Assembly: GCA_034086985.1 (NCBI GenBank)
Contig: JAXDZG010000020.1
Location: 1-34,977, forward strand
Source of the DNA: Phascolarctobacterium_A sp034086985
GTDB lineage: Bacteria > Bacillota > Negativicutes > Acidaminococcales > Acidaminococcaceae
Direction: 5' to 3'
DNA length: 34,977 nucleotides
A program made the translations under genes and the position numbers. The notes beneath the pieces were generated by a model. The model was not told the DNA's origin. It ran no database searches and saw only the letters and a list, made by a program, of their open reading frames with translations. Positions 14,021 to 23,389 of the stretch are shown piece after piece; positions within the stretch are counted from its first letter, which is position 1, and every line of letters begins with the position of its first letter.

Positions 14021-15340
14021 ATGAAGATAGGTATGGTCAGCCTGGGCTGCCCCAAAAATCTGGTGGATTCTGAGGTTATGCTGGGCTTGATTCGCGAAAA
14101 GCAGCTGGAGATTACCAATGACCCGGCGGAGGCCGATTTGATTATAGTGAACACCTGTGGCTTTATTGAAAGTGCCAAGGAGGAGTCCATTAATACGGTG
14201 CTGCAAATGGCCGAATATAAGCAAAATGGCAGCTGCAAATATCTGGTGATGACGGGCTGCCTGGGCCAACGTTATGCGGACGAGCTTTTTGAAAGCATGC
14301 CCGAGGTGGATGCCATTGTGGGCACCGACTGCTTCACGGATATCGGCTGGGTAATTGACCAGGTTATGGCGGGCAAGCGTCTGAAGCATTTAGAAAAGCT
14401 GGAAAGCAAAAATGTGGCGCTGCCTCCGCGCATGCTGACCACTCCCAGCTATATGGCCTATCTGAAAATCGCCGAGGGCTGCGATAACTGCTGCTCCTAC
14501 TGCATTATTCCCCAGCTCCGCGGTCCCTATACCTCCCGTCCCTATGACGAGGTTATGGCCGAGGCGAAGGCGCTGGCTGAAGGCGGTATCAAGGAGCTCA
14601 TTGTAGTGGCTCAGGATACTACTCGCTACGGCGAGGACACCACGGGCAAGCTACTGTTACCCCAGCTGCTCCGTGATTTGAATGCTCTTGAGGGTATCCA
14701 GTGGATTAGGGTGATGTACCTATATCCCAATAATTTTACCGACGAATTGATTGAAGCCTTTGCTACCTTGGACAAGGTGTGCAAATATATCGATATTCCC
14801 CTGCAGCACGCCAGCGATAGACTTTTAGACAGCATGAACCGCTTTGACACTCGTGAGCAGGTGGAAACCTTACTCAATAAGCTGCGCACTCGCATTCCGG
14901 GCATCACCATCCGCACTACCTTCATTGTAGGCTTCCCCGGTGAAACGGAGGAGGATTTTGAGGAGCTGAAGGACTTCGTAGAAAAGCAACGCTTTGAAAA
15001 CGCCGGTGTCTTCCAATATTCTCAGGAGGAGGGCACTGTGGCCGGTGAGATGGAGAACCAGATTGCGCCGGAAATCAAGGAAAATCGCTACCACGAGCTC
15101 ATGGCTCTGCAGGCCGGTATTTCCGAGGAAATCCATCAGGAGCGCGAGGATGTGGAGCTGGACGTATTAGTGGAGGGCTTTGACGAGGATAAGCTGGCCT
15201 ACGGTCGCAGCACTCACGAGGCACCGGATATTGATGGCACCATCTTTATTGAAAATGCCGAGGGCCTTGCGGTGGGCGATATGGTCCGCGTAAGAATTTT
15301 GCAGGGCTTCACCTATGAGATGGTAGGCGAAAGAATATAG
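14021..15340 (+). CDS. rimO: Ribosomal protein uS12 methylthiotransferase RimO
   Basis: The 439-residue enzyme adds a methylthio group to a conserved Asp of ribosomal protein S12. It has the three-domain layout of methylthiotransferases: an N-terminal UPF0004 domain with cluster cysteines 10, 46 and 80 (SLGCPKN, NTCGF, TGCLGQRY), the radical SAM motif CDNCCSYC (Cys 154, 158 and 161), and a C-terminal TRAM domain (about 370-439). The opening SLGCPKNLVDSE separates RimO from MiaB. Start: ATG with GAGGAGG upstream. cinA follows by 32 nt. Confidence 0.95.
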   Translation: MKIGMVSLGCPKNLVDSEVMLGLIREKQLEITNDPAEADLIIVNTCGFIESAKEESINTVLQMAEYKQNGSCKYLVMTGCLGQRYADELFESMPEVDAIVGTDCFTDIGWVIDQVMAGKRLKHLEKLESKNVALPPRMLTTPSYMAYLKIAEGCDNCCSYCIIPQLRGPYTSRPYDEVMAEAKALAEGGIKELIVVAQDTTRYGEDTTGKLLLPQLLRDLNALEGIQWIRVMYLYPNNFTDELIEAFATLDKVCKYIDIPLQHASDRLLDSMNRFDTREQVETLLNKLRTRIPGITIRTTFIVGFPGETEEDFEELKDFVEKQRFENAGVFQYSQEEGTVAGEMENQIAPEIKENRYHELMALQAGISEEIHQEREDVELDVLVEGFDEDKLAYGRSTHEAPDIDGTIFIENAEGLAVGDMVRVRILQGFTYEMVGERI

Positions 15341-15372
15341 GGGAGGCTCTTAGGAAGTAGGAGTTGATATAG

Positions 15373-16626
15373 ATGAAGGTTGAAATTGTAACCACGGGCA
15401 CGGAGCTGCTTTTGGGGGAAATCCTCAATACCAACGTTCAATACCTGTCCCGCAAGCTCAATAGCATGGGCTTCGACGTGCTCTACCACACCACCGTGGG
15501 TGATAATCCTGCCCGCATGAGCGCTGTGCTGGAGCATGCCATGGAGCGTGCCGATATCATCATCACCAGCGGTGGCTTAGGTCCCACCCGCGGCGATATT
15601 ACCAAGGAAACTGTCATGGAAATTACCCACACGGACAGCTATCTTGATTTGGACACTTGGGGCCGCATCGATGCCTATTTGCGCAAGCGCACCGGCCGTG
15701 CTCCCAGCGAGAATAATGAGAAGCAGGCCTATGTGCCCCTGGGCGCAGAGATTTTGCAAAACGAGGTGGGCACGGCGCCGGGACTGTGGCTGGAATACAA
15801 TGGAAAAATCTTCATCCTTTTGCCGGGGCCACCCTCGGAGCTGATGGATATGTGCGAAAAGCAGCTCTTTCCGCGGCTGCTGCAGCGCTTTGCCGACCAC
15901 GGCATTATCCTGTCTCGCACCCTGCATCTCAGGGGCGTGGGCGAGTCCCGTGTGGCGGAAATTTTAGACGATGTGATTATGCATCAGAGCAATCCTACGA
16001 TTGCGCTCTATGCTCGCTACGGCGAGATTTTAATCCGCATGACCGCCAAGGCCGCGGATGGCGAGGCAGCTACCAAGCTGCTGGACGCCTGCGAGGCCCA
16101 GGTGCGGGAATATGTAGATGAATATGTTTATGGTGTGGACGATGCTAGCCTAGCAGCCTGCCTGGGTCAGGAGCTCTTAGCCCAGGGCAAGACCATTGCC
16201 TTTGCGGAGTCCTGCAGCGGCGGCCTAGCCAGCAGTATGGTCACCGATGTGCCCGGTAGCAGTGAATACCTGCTGGGCAGCGTGGTGAGCTACACCAATA
16301 AGATTAAAAATAAGCTGCTCAATGTGCAGCAGGAGACCTTAGATCGCTATGGTGCTGTGAGCCGTGAAACGGCCTGCGAGATGGCCATCGGCGTGCGCCG
16401 CGTTATGGGCAGCGACCTGGGCGTCAGCATCACCGGCAACGCCGGACCCAGCGCCAGCGAGGGCAAGCCTGTGGGCTTAGTCTATATTGCTGTAGCTACC
16501 GAGGACGTAGTGTACTGCCAAGAGCACCGCTTTACCTCAACTAGAACAGAAAATAAGCTAAGGATAGCACTGGCTGCTATCTCCATGGCTATTGATAAAC
16601 TTAAAGAAGAAAAGAAGCAGGCCTAG
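15373..16626 (+). CDS. cinA: CinA: MoaB/MogA-like domain plus nicotinamide-nucleotide amidase
   Basis: The 417-residue protein combines an N-terminal COG1058/MoCF domain (about 1-170, VTTGTELLLGEILNTN and SGGLGPTRGDITK) with a C-terminal CinA/PncC domain (about 260-410, AFAESCSGGLASSMVTDVPG and SYTNKIKNKLLNV), which deamidates NMN in pyridine-nucleotide recycling. In full-length CinA the N-terminal domain can act as an ADP-ribose pyrophosphatase. In many Firmicutes pgsA precedes and recA follows this gene; neither is present here. The start has AGGAG about 10 nt upstream. Confidence 0.93.
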   Translation: MKVEIVTTGTELLLGEILNTNVQYLSRKLNSMGFDVLYHTTVGDNPARMSAVLEHAMERADIIITSGGLGPTRGDITKETVMEITHTDSYLDLDTWGRIDAYLRKRTGRAPSENNEKQAYVPLGAEILQNEVGTAPGLWLEYNGKIFILLPGPPSELMDMCEKQLFPRLLQRFADHGIILSRTLHLRGVGESRVAEILDDVIMHQSNPTIALYARYGEILIRMTAKAADGEAATKLLDACEAQVREYVDEYVYGVDDASLAACLGQELLAQGKTIAFAESCSGGLASSMVTDVPGSSEYLLGSVVSYTNKIKNKLLNVQQETLDRYGAVSRETACEMAIGVRRVMGSDLGVSITGNAGPSASEGKPVGLVYIAVATEDVVYCQEHRFTSTRTENKLRIALAAISMAIDKLKEEKKQA

Positions 16627-16650
16627 CCTGTTAACGGAGGAAATTATTTA

Positions 16651-18246
16651 ATGACAATGCAAAAAGAAATGTTTGGTACTCTGGAGCTTGATAAAAAAAT
16701 CGTTGCTGCTTTAACGGAAATGGGCTTTGAGGAGCCCTCTCCCATTCAAGAGGCTACCATTCCCCTGGTGCTGGAGGGCAATGACGTGATTGGCCAAGCC
16801 CAAACCGGCACCGGCAAGACGGCTGCCTTTGGTATTCCCTTGGTGCAGTCCATTGACGATTTTAAGCATATCCAGGCCCTGATTATGTGCCCCACCCGCG
16901 AGCTGGCCATCCAGGTCGCAGAGGAGGTGTGCAAGATTGGTCGTGTGCGCCGTGTGAAGGCACTGCCCGTGTATGGCGGCCAACCCATTGAGCGCCAAAT
17001 CCGCGCCTTAAAGAGCAATGTGCAAATCGTTATCGGCACTCCCGGTCGTTTAATCGACCACATTAATCGTGGCACCATTAAGCTGGACCATATTAAATTT
17101 TTAGTGCTGGACGAGGCCGATGAAATGCTGGATATGGGCTTTGTGGATGATATGGAAGAGATTATGAAGGTATTGCCCAGCGAGCGCCAAACCCTGCTCT
17201 TCTCTGCCACCATGCCTCGTCCCATTTTGAGCCTGACCAAAAAGTACATGCGCGCTCCTAAAAACGTGACCGTTTCCAAGGAGGAGCTCACTGTACCTTT
17301 GATTGAGCAATATTATTTTGAGACCAAGGATAAGGTGGAAGGCCTGTGCCGTCTGCTGGATGCAGAAATCGATGGCAAGCTCATCATTTTCTGCCGTACC
17401 AAGAAGGGCGTGGATGATTTGTCCATCGCTCTGTCCAGCCGTGGCTATATGGCTGAGGGCCTGCACGGCGATTTGAGCCAGAACCAGCGCGACCGCGTCA
17501 TGAAAAAATTCCGCGAGGGCGCATGTGATGTGCTTATCGCTACTGATGTGGCTGCCCGCGGCATCGATATCGATAATATTACCCATGTCATCAACTTCGA
17601 TATTCCCCAGGACCCGGAAAGCTATGTACACCGCATCGGTCGTACCGGTCGTGCGGGCAATACGGGCGTAGCTATGACCTTCATCACTCCTCGTGAGTTC
17701 CGTCAATTGAAGCTCATCGAGCGCATGGTGAAGACCAAAATCCAACGCCGTCAGCTGCCCACCGCAGCCAACGTTATTGAGCGTCAGCGGGACCAAATCA
17801 TCAGCAAAATGCAGACCGTGCTGGAGCTCAATGCATACCATGATTACATGCCCATTGCTGAGAGTCTTTTGGACGACTACAGCGCCGAAGAGGTGGCTGC
17901 AGCAGCTCTGAAGCTGATGCAGGAGGGCGTGAAGGCTCTGGAGGCACCTCAGGAGGATGTGCTGGCCAAGGATTTACAAAATACCGGCGGTCGTCCCGGC
18001 ATGGTGCGCCTGTTCATGAATGTGGGCCGCAGCCAAAAGATTATGGTGAAGGATATTGTGAGCACCATTGCCATTGAGGCAGATATTCCGGCTCGCGATA
18101 TTGGTTTGATTAATATTTATGACAAATTTACCTTTGTAGAGGTGCCCGAGGATGTGGCCGAGAAGGTTATTGGCGCGATGCACAAGAACTTTATTAAGGG
18201 GTACCGCGTAAATATCGAGCCCGCAAAGGTAAGAGAGAGAAGATAA
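16651..18246 (+). CDS. DEAD-box RNA helicase, CshA/DeaD-like
   Basis: The 531-residue ATP-dependent RNA helicase has the Q motif region (FEEPSPIQEATIP), Walker A AQTGTGKT (50-57), PTRELAIQ, the DEAD box (LVLDEADEML, about 152-161), SAT, and HRIGRTGRAG in the second RecA domain. The C-terminal about 80 residues (RLFMNVGRSQKIMVKDIVST to YRVNIEPAKV) form a DbpA-type RNA-binding domain, as in DeaD/CshA proteins active in ribosome assembly and mRNA decay. Being in a run with RNase J, a partner in the RNA degradosome of Firmicutes, makes a joint role plausible. The ribosome site is GGAGG, with 24 nt after cinA. Confidence 0.93.
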   Translation: MTMQKEMFGTLELDKKIVAALTEMGFEEPSPIQEATIPLVLEGNDVIGQAQTGTGKTAAFGIPLVQSIDDFKHIQALIMCPTRELAIQVAEEVCKIGRVRRVKALPVYGGQPIERQIRALKSNVQIVIGTPGRLIDHINRGTIKLDHIKFLVLDEADEMLDMGFVDDMEEIMKVLPSERQTLLFSATMPRPILSLTKKYMRAPKNVTVSKEELTVPLIEQYYFETKDKVEGLCRLLDAEIDGKLIIFCRTKKGVDDLSIALSSRGYMAEGLHGDLSQNQRDRVMKKFREGACDVLIATDVAARGIDIDNITHVINFDIPQDPESYVHRIGRTGRAGNTGVAMTFITPREFRQLKLIERMVKTKIQRRQLPTAANVIERQRDQIISKMQTVLELNAYHDYMPIAESLLDDYSAEEVAAAALKLMQEGVKALEAPQEDVLAKDLQNTGGRPGMVRLFMNVGRSQKIMVKDIVSTIAIEADIPARDIGLINIYDKFTFVEVPEDVAEKVIGAMHKNFIKGYRVNIEPAKVRERR

Positions 18247-18272
18247 TAATGTAATGAGGGGAGGTGCCCCCA

Positions 18273-20099
18273 ATGGCACAGAATGAAATTTACGGCAACC
18301 TGAAGGGTATCCGTAATTCCGTAATCGACGAACTGAAAACCTTTTATGATATACGCTTAGAAAGCGGGCAGCTGCTGACAGCGGAGCTGGCAGCGCGTAT
18401 GGCCGACGTGACGGATTTCATCAACCGTGAGGTGAGCGTCTATATTAGTCGGAGCGGCCAGATTTTGGCCGTCGCCGTAGGCGACGACCAAAGCGTGGAG
18501 CTACCGGCCATTGATGGCCGCCGGGGCAGCAGCCGTTTGAGCGGTGTGCGCTGCGTGCACACCCATCCCAACGGCAACCCGGCGCTGAGTGGCGTGGATA
18601 TCAGCGCTTTGAAAAATAAGCGCTTCGACGCCATGATTGCCATTGGCGTCGTGGCGCCTGATTTTGCTCAAAGCGCTATTACCTTTGGCATGATTACCGG
18701 CATGGACGAGAACGAGCAGTACACGGTGGAGTGCTACGGGCCTGCCTCGCTAGAGCAGGCCGAGGGCATCTTCTTCCCCAACTTAGTGGCCATGGTGGAG
18801 CGCATCCTGGACAAGCAGGCTGGCACCTCCAGCTTGGCGCAGAGCGCCGAGCGTGCCATCCTTGTAGGCATGGAGTACGCCGGCGGCGCCAGCAGCTTAG
18901 GCTGGACGGCGGAGGACTCCTTAGAGGAGCTCAAGCAGCTGGCGGACACCGCCGGCGCGGAAGTGGTCGCTAAGTTCCTGCAAAAGCGACCCAAGCCTGA
19001 CCCGGCCTTTTTCATCGGCCGAGGCAAGGTGCAGGAGCTGGCCTTATATGTGCAACAGGAGAACGTGGACCTGTGCATTTTTGACGACGAGCTCTCGCCG
19101 GCCCAGCAGCGCAATATCGAGCAGGCCATGGGCGTGCGGGTCCTTGACCGCACTGCCCTGATTCTCGATATATTTGCGCAGCGGGCTCGCACCAATGAGG
19201 GCAAGCTCCAGGTGGAGCTTGCCCAGCTGCAATATACCTTGCCTCGCATCATGGGTAAAGGCCTTGCGCTGTCACGTCTAGGCGGCGGTATCGGTACCCG
19301 CGGTCCCGGCGAAACCAAGCTGGAGGTGGACCGCCGCCGCATCCGTGACCGCATTGCCTTTATTAAGGAATGCATCGGCAAGGTTAAAAATGTGCGCACC
19401 CTGCATCGTGCAGGCCGCGCCAAGGCCAGCGTGCCCACTGTGAGCCTGGTTGGTTACACCAATGCGGGCAAATCCACGCTGCTCAATACCTTGACCAACT
19501 CCGATATCTACGCCAAGGACCAGCTTTTTGCTACCCTTGACCCCACTACGCGCCAGCTTGATTTGCCCCATAAGCAGCAGGCTATTTTAACCGACACGGT
19601 TGGCTTTATCCAGCGCTTGCCCCACCAGCTGGTGGCGGCCTTCCAGTCCACCTTGGAGGAGGTAGTGGAGGCGGATGTGCTGCTTCATGTGATTGACGTG
19701 AGCCACGAGCTCTACAAGGAGCAGAGCAACGCTGTATATCAAGTGCTCGACGAGCTTGGTGCCAAGGATAAGACCATCATCACGGTCTATAATAAAATCG
19801 ACAAGCTACCTGCGGACAGTGCTTTGCCTGCCCGTTTGGCCAAGGAAGAAAACGCTATTTGCATCAGCGCCAAGGCGGGCCTGAATCTGGATGGCCTCTT
19901 GGAGCTCATTGCCGAGAATTTGAAAATGAAGGCCGTGGAGGAAAGCTTCCTAGTGCCTTATAGCGACTCCGCCGCTGTGTCCCGCTTGCACGCCGCCGGT
20001 ACGGTGCTGGAGCAGGAATATTTGGCCGAGGGCACGCTGCTGAAGGTGCGCATGGAGGCCGAGCAGGTAGCAGAATTTGAGCAATATCTAAAAAAATAA
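18273..20099 (+). CDS. hflX: GTPase HflX with an N-terminal JAMM-like extension
   Basis: The 608-residue protein binds stalled or stressed ribosomes and hydrolyses GTP. The conserved part (about 190-608) has the HflX N-domain (FFIGRGKVQEL, then LDRTALILDIFAQRA and RGPGETKLEVDRR) and the G motifs GYTNAGKS (about 393-400), DTVGFI and NKID. An extra N-terminal segment of about 190 residues holds H96-T-H98-x7-S106-x2-D109 (HTHPNGNPALSGVD), exactly the spacing of a JAMM/MPN metalloprotease or RadC-like site, with Glu 52 (NREVSVYIS) as candidate catalytic acid. This extension is, to my recollection, conserved in clostridial HflX homologues. The ATG at 18273 has GGGGAGGTG upstream, which contains the alternative GTG at 18264. 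Confidence 0.92.
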   Translation: MAQNEIYGNLKGIRNSVIDELKTFYDIRLESGQLLTAELAARMADVTDFINREVSVYISRSGQILAVAVGDDQSVELPAIDGRRGSSRLSGVRCVHTHPNGNPALSGVDISALKNKRFDAMIAIGVVAPDFAQSAITFGMITGMDENEQYTVECYGPASLEQAEGIFFPNLVAMVERILDKQAGTSSLAQSAERAILVGMEYAGGASSLGWTAEDSLEELKQLADTAGAEVVAKFLQKRPKPDPAFFIGRGKVQELALYVQQENVDLCIFDDELSPAQQRNIEQAMGVRVLDRTALILDIFAQRARTNEGKLQVELAQLQYTLPRIMGKGLALSRLGGGIGTRGPGETKLEVDRRRIRDRIAFIKECIGKVKNVRTLHRAGRAKASVPTVSLVGYTNAGKSTLLNTLTNSDIYAKDQLFATLDPTTRQLDLPHKQQAILTDTVGFIQRLPHQLVAAFQSTLEEVVEADVLLHVIDVSHELYKEQSNAVYQVLDELGAKDKTIITVYNKIDKLPADSALPARLAKEENAICISAKAGLNLDGLLELIAENLKMKAVEESFLVPYSDSAAVSRLHAAGTVLEQEYLAEGTLLKVRMEAEQVAEFEQYLKK

Positions 20100-20116
20100 A
20101 TTGTAAGGTGAATGAT

Positions 20117-21364
20117 TTGACAGAAACAATAGATTATCAAGCAATAGAAGCATATGCCTTGGCCGAGGTGGCCAAGCACGCCCCGGAGCTGGAAGCAGCA
20201 GCTCTCATGAATACAGAAAAGGTTATTACCGCCTTCCGCAATAATATGGTCAGCGATTACTATCTCAAGCCCACCACCGGCTATGGCTATAGCGATGTGG
20301 GTCGCGACACGCTGGATTTGATTTATGCGGAGCTTTTTAAGACCGAGGCAGCTCTGGTGCGCTCCCAATTTGTTAGCGGTACCCACGCCTTGGCAGTGGC
20401 GCTGCTGGGCAATTTGCGCCCCGGCGACGAGCTCATCGGCCTCACCGGCACTCCTTACGACACCATGCAATCCATTATCGGCTATCCCGTAAAGACTAAG
20501 GGCAGCCTGGTGGATTTGGGCATTAGCTATAAGGAGCTGCCCATGAGCGGTGAGCATGTGGATCTGGAGGCAGTGAAAAAAATCGTGACCAAGAATACGA
20601 AGATGGTGCATATCCAGCGCTCCTGCGGCTACAGCAGCCTGCGCAAGACCATCAGCGTGGAGGAGATTGGCCGCATTATCGCTGCTGCCAAGGAGGCTAA
20701 CCCCGATGTGATTGCCTATGTGGACAATTGCTACGGTGAGTTCATCGAGAGCAAGGAGCCCACGGAGGTGGGCGCGGATATTATGGCCGGCTCTTTGATT
20801 AAGAATTTGGGCGGTGGCCTTGCTCCCACCGGCGGCTATATTGTGGGCCGTGCTGATTTAGTGGAGAATGCTGCTTATCGCTTGACGGCGCCGGGCTTAG
20901 GCGGCGAGATGGGTGCGACCTTGGGCGATACCCAGCGTGAGTTCTATCAAGGCCTGTTCTTAGCGCCCCATGTGGTGCTGCAGGCTGTGAAGACGGCGAT
21001 TTTTGCAGCGGCTGTGTTCCAGAAGCTGGGCTATGAGGTGAAGCCCCTGCCTCAGGAGCGTCGCAGCGATATTATTCAAGCGATTAAGCTGGAAAGCAAG
21101 AAACGTTTGTGCGATTTTTGTATCGCTATTCAAAGTAATTCCCCGGTGGATGCTCATGTGGAGCCGGTGCCGGCACCGCTGCCGGGCTATCAGGATGATA
21201 TCGTGATGGCAGCGGGTACCTTTGTGCAGGGCGCGTCCATTGAGCTTAGCGCTGATGGCCCCTGCCGCGAGCCCTATAATGTGTTCTTCCAGGGCGGTCT
21301 CACCTTCGAGCACGGCAGATTGGCCATCATGGCTGCTGCTAAGAGGGTAGGGCCTAACTTATAA
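20117..21364 (+). CDS. Methionine gamma-lyase family PLP protein (YnbB-like)
   Basis: The 415-residue fold-type-I PLP enzyme belongs to the YnbB/'aluminium resistance' family (COG4100), related to cystathionine gamma-synthase and methionine gamma-lyase. Visible motifs are GYGYSDVGRDTLD, the cofactor-binding SGTHALAVALLG, YVDNCYGEF with the Asp contacting the PLP ring, and MAGSLIKNLGGGLAPTGGY with the Schiff-base Lys (about 227). The substrate is not certain. Start: TTG at 20117, 5 nt after AAGGTGA; the in-frame GTG at 20108 lies inside that ribosome site. It follows hflX by 17 nt, a pairing seen in other Firmicutes. Confidence 0.87.
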   Translation: MTETIDYQAIEAYALAEVAKHAPELEAAALMNTEKVITAFRNNMVSDYYLKPTTGYGYSDVGRDTLDLIYAELFKTEAALVRSQFVSGTHALAVALLGNLRPGDELIGLTGTPYDTMQSIIGYPVKTKGSLVDLGISYKELPMSGEHVDLEAVKKIVTKNTKMVHIQRSCGYSSLRKTISVEEIGRIIAAAKEANPDVIAYVDNCYGEFIESKEPTEVGADIMAGSLIKNLGGGLAPTGGYIVGRADLVENAAYRLTAPGLGGEMGATLGDTQREFYQGLFLAPHVVLQAVKTAIFAAAVFQKLGYEVKPLPQERRSDIIQAIKLESKKRLCDFCIAIQSNSPVDAHVEPVPAPLPGYQDDIVMAAGTFVQGASIELSADGPCREPYNVFFQGGLTFEHGRLAIMAAAKRVGPNL

Positions 21365-21384
21365 CTCTTTCTAAGGAGTTGTTG

Positions 21385-21858
21385 ATGATGAATAATATGA
21401 CTATTTGTAATTATATCGTGGGTGTTGTGGGGATGGTGCTGGGAGCACTTATTATGAGTGCTGCAGCGGCGTTCCCCATGCAGTTTACGGAAAACGGCCC
21501 CGGCCCGGGGTTCTGGCCCTTTAGCCTGGGCTGTGCCCTTGCGGTGGCGGCGGTGGTACTGTTAGCCTTTACCTTTACTAAGCGTGCGGACCTTTCCGGT
21601 CAAAAGGTAAATTTAAACACTCCTGCCAACAAACGTGTCTATATTATGATGGGATTAGTGGTAGCTTTCTGCGTATTAATCAATTTGCTGGGCTTCTATC
21701 CTGCGGCGGCAGTGCTGATTGTGGCAACTATGAAGCTTATGGACTACCACAATAAAAAGGGAATTTTATTGACCACGGTCTTGACCTTGGCCTTTATCTA
21801 CGTTGTTTTTGGGGTGCTGCTGCATACGAAAATGCCCCAGTCCATCTTTTTATCCTAG
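21385..21858 (+). CDS. Tripartite tricarboxylate transporter small membrane subunit TctB
   Basis: The 157-residue membrane protein has four hydrophobic segments and the GPGPGFWPF motif typical of the TctB family. Together with TctA and a periplasmic TctC it imports carboxylates such as citrate using the ion gradient. The ATG at 21385 is chosen because AAGGAG (21373-21378) is 6 nt upstream; another ATG lies one codon later. tctA begins 12 nt after the stop. Confidence 0.85.
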   Translation: MMNNMTICNYIVGVVGMVLGALIMSAAAAFPMQFTENGPGPGFWPFSLGCALAVAAVVLLAFTFTKRADLSGQKVNLNTPANKRVYIMMGLVVAFCVLINLLGFYPAAAVLIVATMKLMDYHNKKGILLTTVLTLAFIYVVFGVLLHTKMPQSIFLS

Positions 21859-21870
21859 GAGGAAATTACC

Positions 21871-23352
21871 ATGGCAGATATCATCAGCGCATTAAATATG
21901 ATTATGGTGCCCTTGAACCTGCTGGGTCTTGTGATGGGCGTCCTGGTGGGCATTGCCTTCGGCTGTATGCCGGGCCTGAGCGTTAATATGGGCCTTGCTT
22001 TGCTCTTCCCCTTGGCCTTTACCTTCCACGGTATCGGCGGCATCTTAATGCTTCTTGGCATTTACTGCGGCGCTATCTACGGCGGCAGCATTAGTGCTAT
22101 TTTATTAAAAACTCCCGGTACACCGGCCTCTGTTGCGACTACTCTTGATGGCTATCCCATGGCCACCAAGCTGCGCCAGCCGGGCCGCGCCTTGGGCTTG
22201 TCCACGCTGGCCAGCACCTTTGGCGGCGTTTTCAGTACCATTTGCCTGATTTTGCTGGCTCCCCAGCTGGCCAAGGTAGCGCTGCAATTTTCCAAGCCGG
22301 AATATTTTGCTTTGGCGATTTTTGGTCTGAGCATTATTACCAGTGTTTCCAGCGGCAGCGTGGTGAAGGGCATTATGGGCGGCTTCATCGGCCTCTTTTT
22401 GGCCACGGTGGGCATCGATGCCATGACCGGCACCATTCGCTTTACCCTGGACACCACTTATCTCTTGGGCGGTGTGTCCTTTATTCCGATTTTGATTGGC
22501 GTTTTCGCCTTTGCTCAGGTTTTGGGCAGCATTGAAGAATATTATCACAATGAGCGCAGTGAGCAGCATATGGTCATTGACCGCTTGCTGCCCTCCATGG
22601 CAGATATTAAACGGGTGTTTATGACATTGCTGCGCTCCTCCTTTATCGGCACCTTCATTGGCTGCGTGCCCGGTACAGGCGGCGATATTGCGTCCTTCGT
22701 GTCCTACGACCAAGCCAAGCGCTGGTCCAAGCACGGTAGCAATTTTGGCAACGGCGAGCCTGAGGGTATTTGTGCCTCGGAAGCGGGCAATAATGCTGTG
22801 TCCGGCGGTGCCTTCATTCCAGTGCTGACGCTAGGCATTCCCGGCGATGGTGCTACCGCCATTATGATGGGCGCCCTCATGGTGCAGGGCCTCCAGCCCG
22901 GACCCCTGCTCTTCGTGGAAAAGGCTCCCGATGTGTACGCTATTTTCATTGGCCTCTTATTGGCCAATCTGATTATGGGTATCATGGGCTTTAGCCTCAT
23001 TCGCCTGTTTACTAAAGTCGTGAATGTGCCCGTGCATATTCTGCTGCCCATTATCGTGATGATGACCTTTGTGGGTACTTATTCCTATAATAATTCCCTT
23101 AATGATGTGTATCTGATGGTCATCAGCGGCTTTTTGGGCTATTTCCTGAATAAATTAGGCTTCTCCATGTCAGCCATCATCATCGGTATTATCCTGGGCG
23201 GTATGGCGGAGCAAAATTTCGTCGGCTCCCTCATTATGAGCGACGGCAATTTCAATATTTTCTATACTCGTCCTCTTTGCCTGTTCTTCCTGATTGCAGC
23301 GGTGTTATCCCTGCTGTCCCCTGTGCTGGGCAAGCTGTTTAAGAAGGCTTGA
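21871..23352 (+). CDS. Tripartite tricarboxylate transporter large membrane subunit TctA
   Basis: The 493-residue polytopic protein has the TctA hallmarks: GIAFGCMPGLSVNMGLALLFPL near the N-terminus, YGGSISAILLKTPGTPASVATTLDGYP, and the repeat-related FIGCVPGTGGDIASFVSYDQAKR and LTLGIPGDGATAIMMGALMVQG. About eleven or twelve membrane helices are expected. It is the permease core of the carboxylate transporter formed with TctB. No TctC binding-protein gene is in this run. Start: ATG with AGGAGG upstream. Confidence 0.9.
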   Translation: MADIISALNMIMVPLNLLGLVMGVLVGIAFGCMPGLSVNMGLALLFPLAFTFHGIGGILMLLGIYCGAIYGGSISAILLKTPGTPASVATTLDGYPMATKLRQPGRALGLSTLASTFGGVFSTICLILLAPQLAKVALQFSKPEYFALAIFGLSIITSVSSGSVVKGIMGGFIGLFLATVGIDAMTGTIRFTLDTTYLLGGVSFIPILIGVFAFAQVLGSIEEYYHNERSEQHMVIDRLLPSMADIKRVFMTLLRSSFIGTFIGCVPGTGGDIASFVSYDQAKRWSKHGSNFGNGEPEGICASEAGNNAVSGGAFIPVLTLGIPGDGATAIMMGALMVQGLQPGPLLFVEKAPDVYAIFIGLLLANLIMGIMGFSLIRLFTKVVNVPVHILLPIIVMMTFVGTYSYNNSLNDVYLMVISGFLGYFLNKLGFSMSAIIIGIILGGMAEQNFVGSLIMSDGNFNIFYTRPLCLFFLIAAVLSLLSPVLGKLFKKA

Positions 23353-23389
23353 GTAAATTCTCGTGTAATTCCCTGTGGAGATGATTTCC

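Noticed and set aside
14021..15340. Methylthiotransferase as the tRNA enzyme MiaB
   Set aside because: The N-terminal SLGCPKNLVDSE motif and C-terminal region fit RimO rather than MiaB.
17101..17841. Long antisense open frame (246 codons) opposite the DEAD-box helicase
   Set aside because: It lies wholly inside a well-supported helicase gene, has no ribosome site or recognisable domain, and follows from the codon bias of the sense strand.
18734..19438. Antisense open frame of 234 codons opposite hflX
   Set aside because: Composition is Ser/Arg-rich shadow sequence; the sense strand encodes conserved GTPase motifs.
22105..22734. Antisense frame of 209 codons opposite tctA
   Set aside because: Gly/Ala/His/Gln-rich shadow of a membrane protein gene with no independent support.
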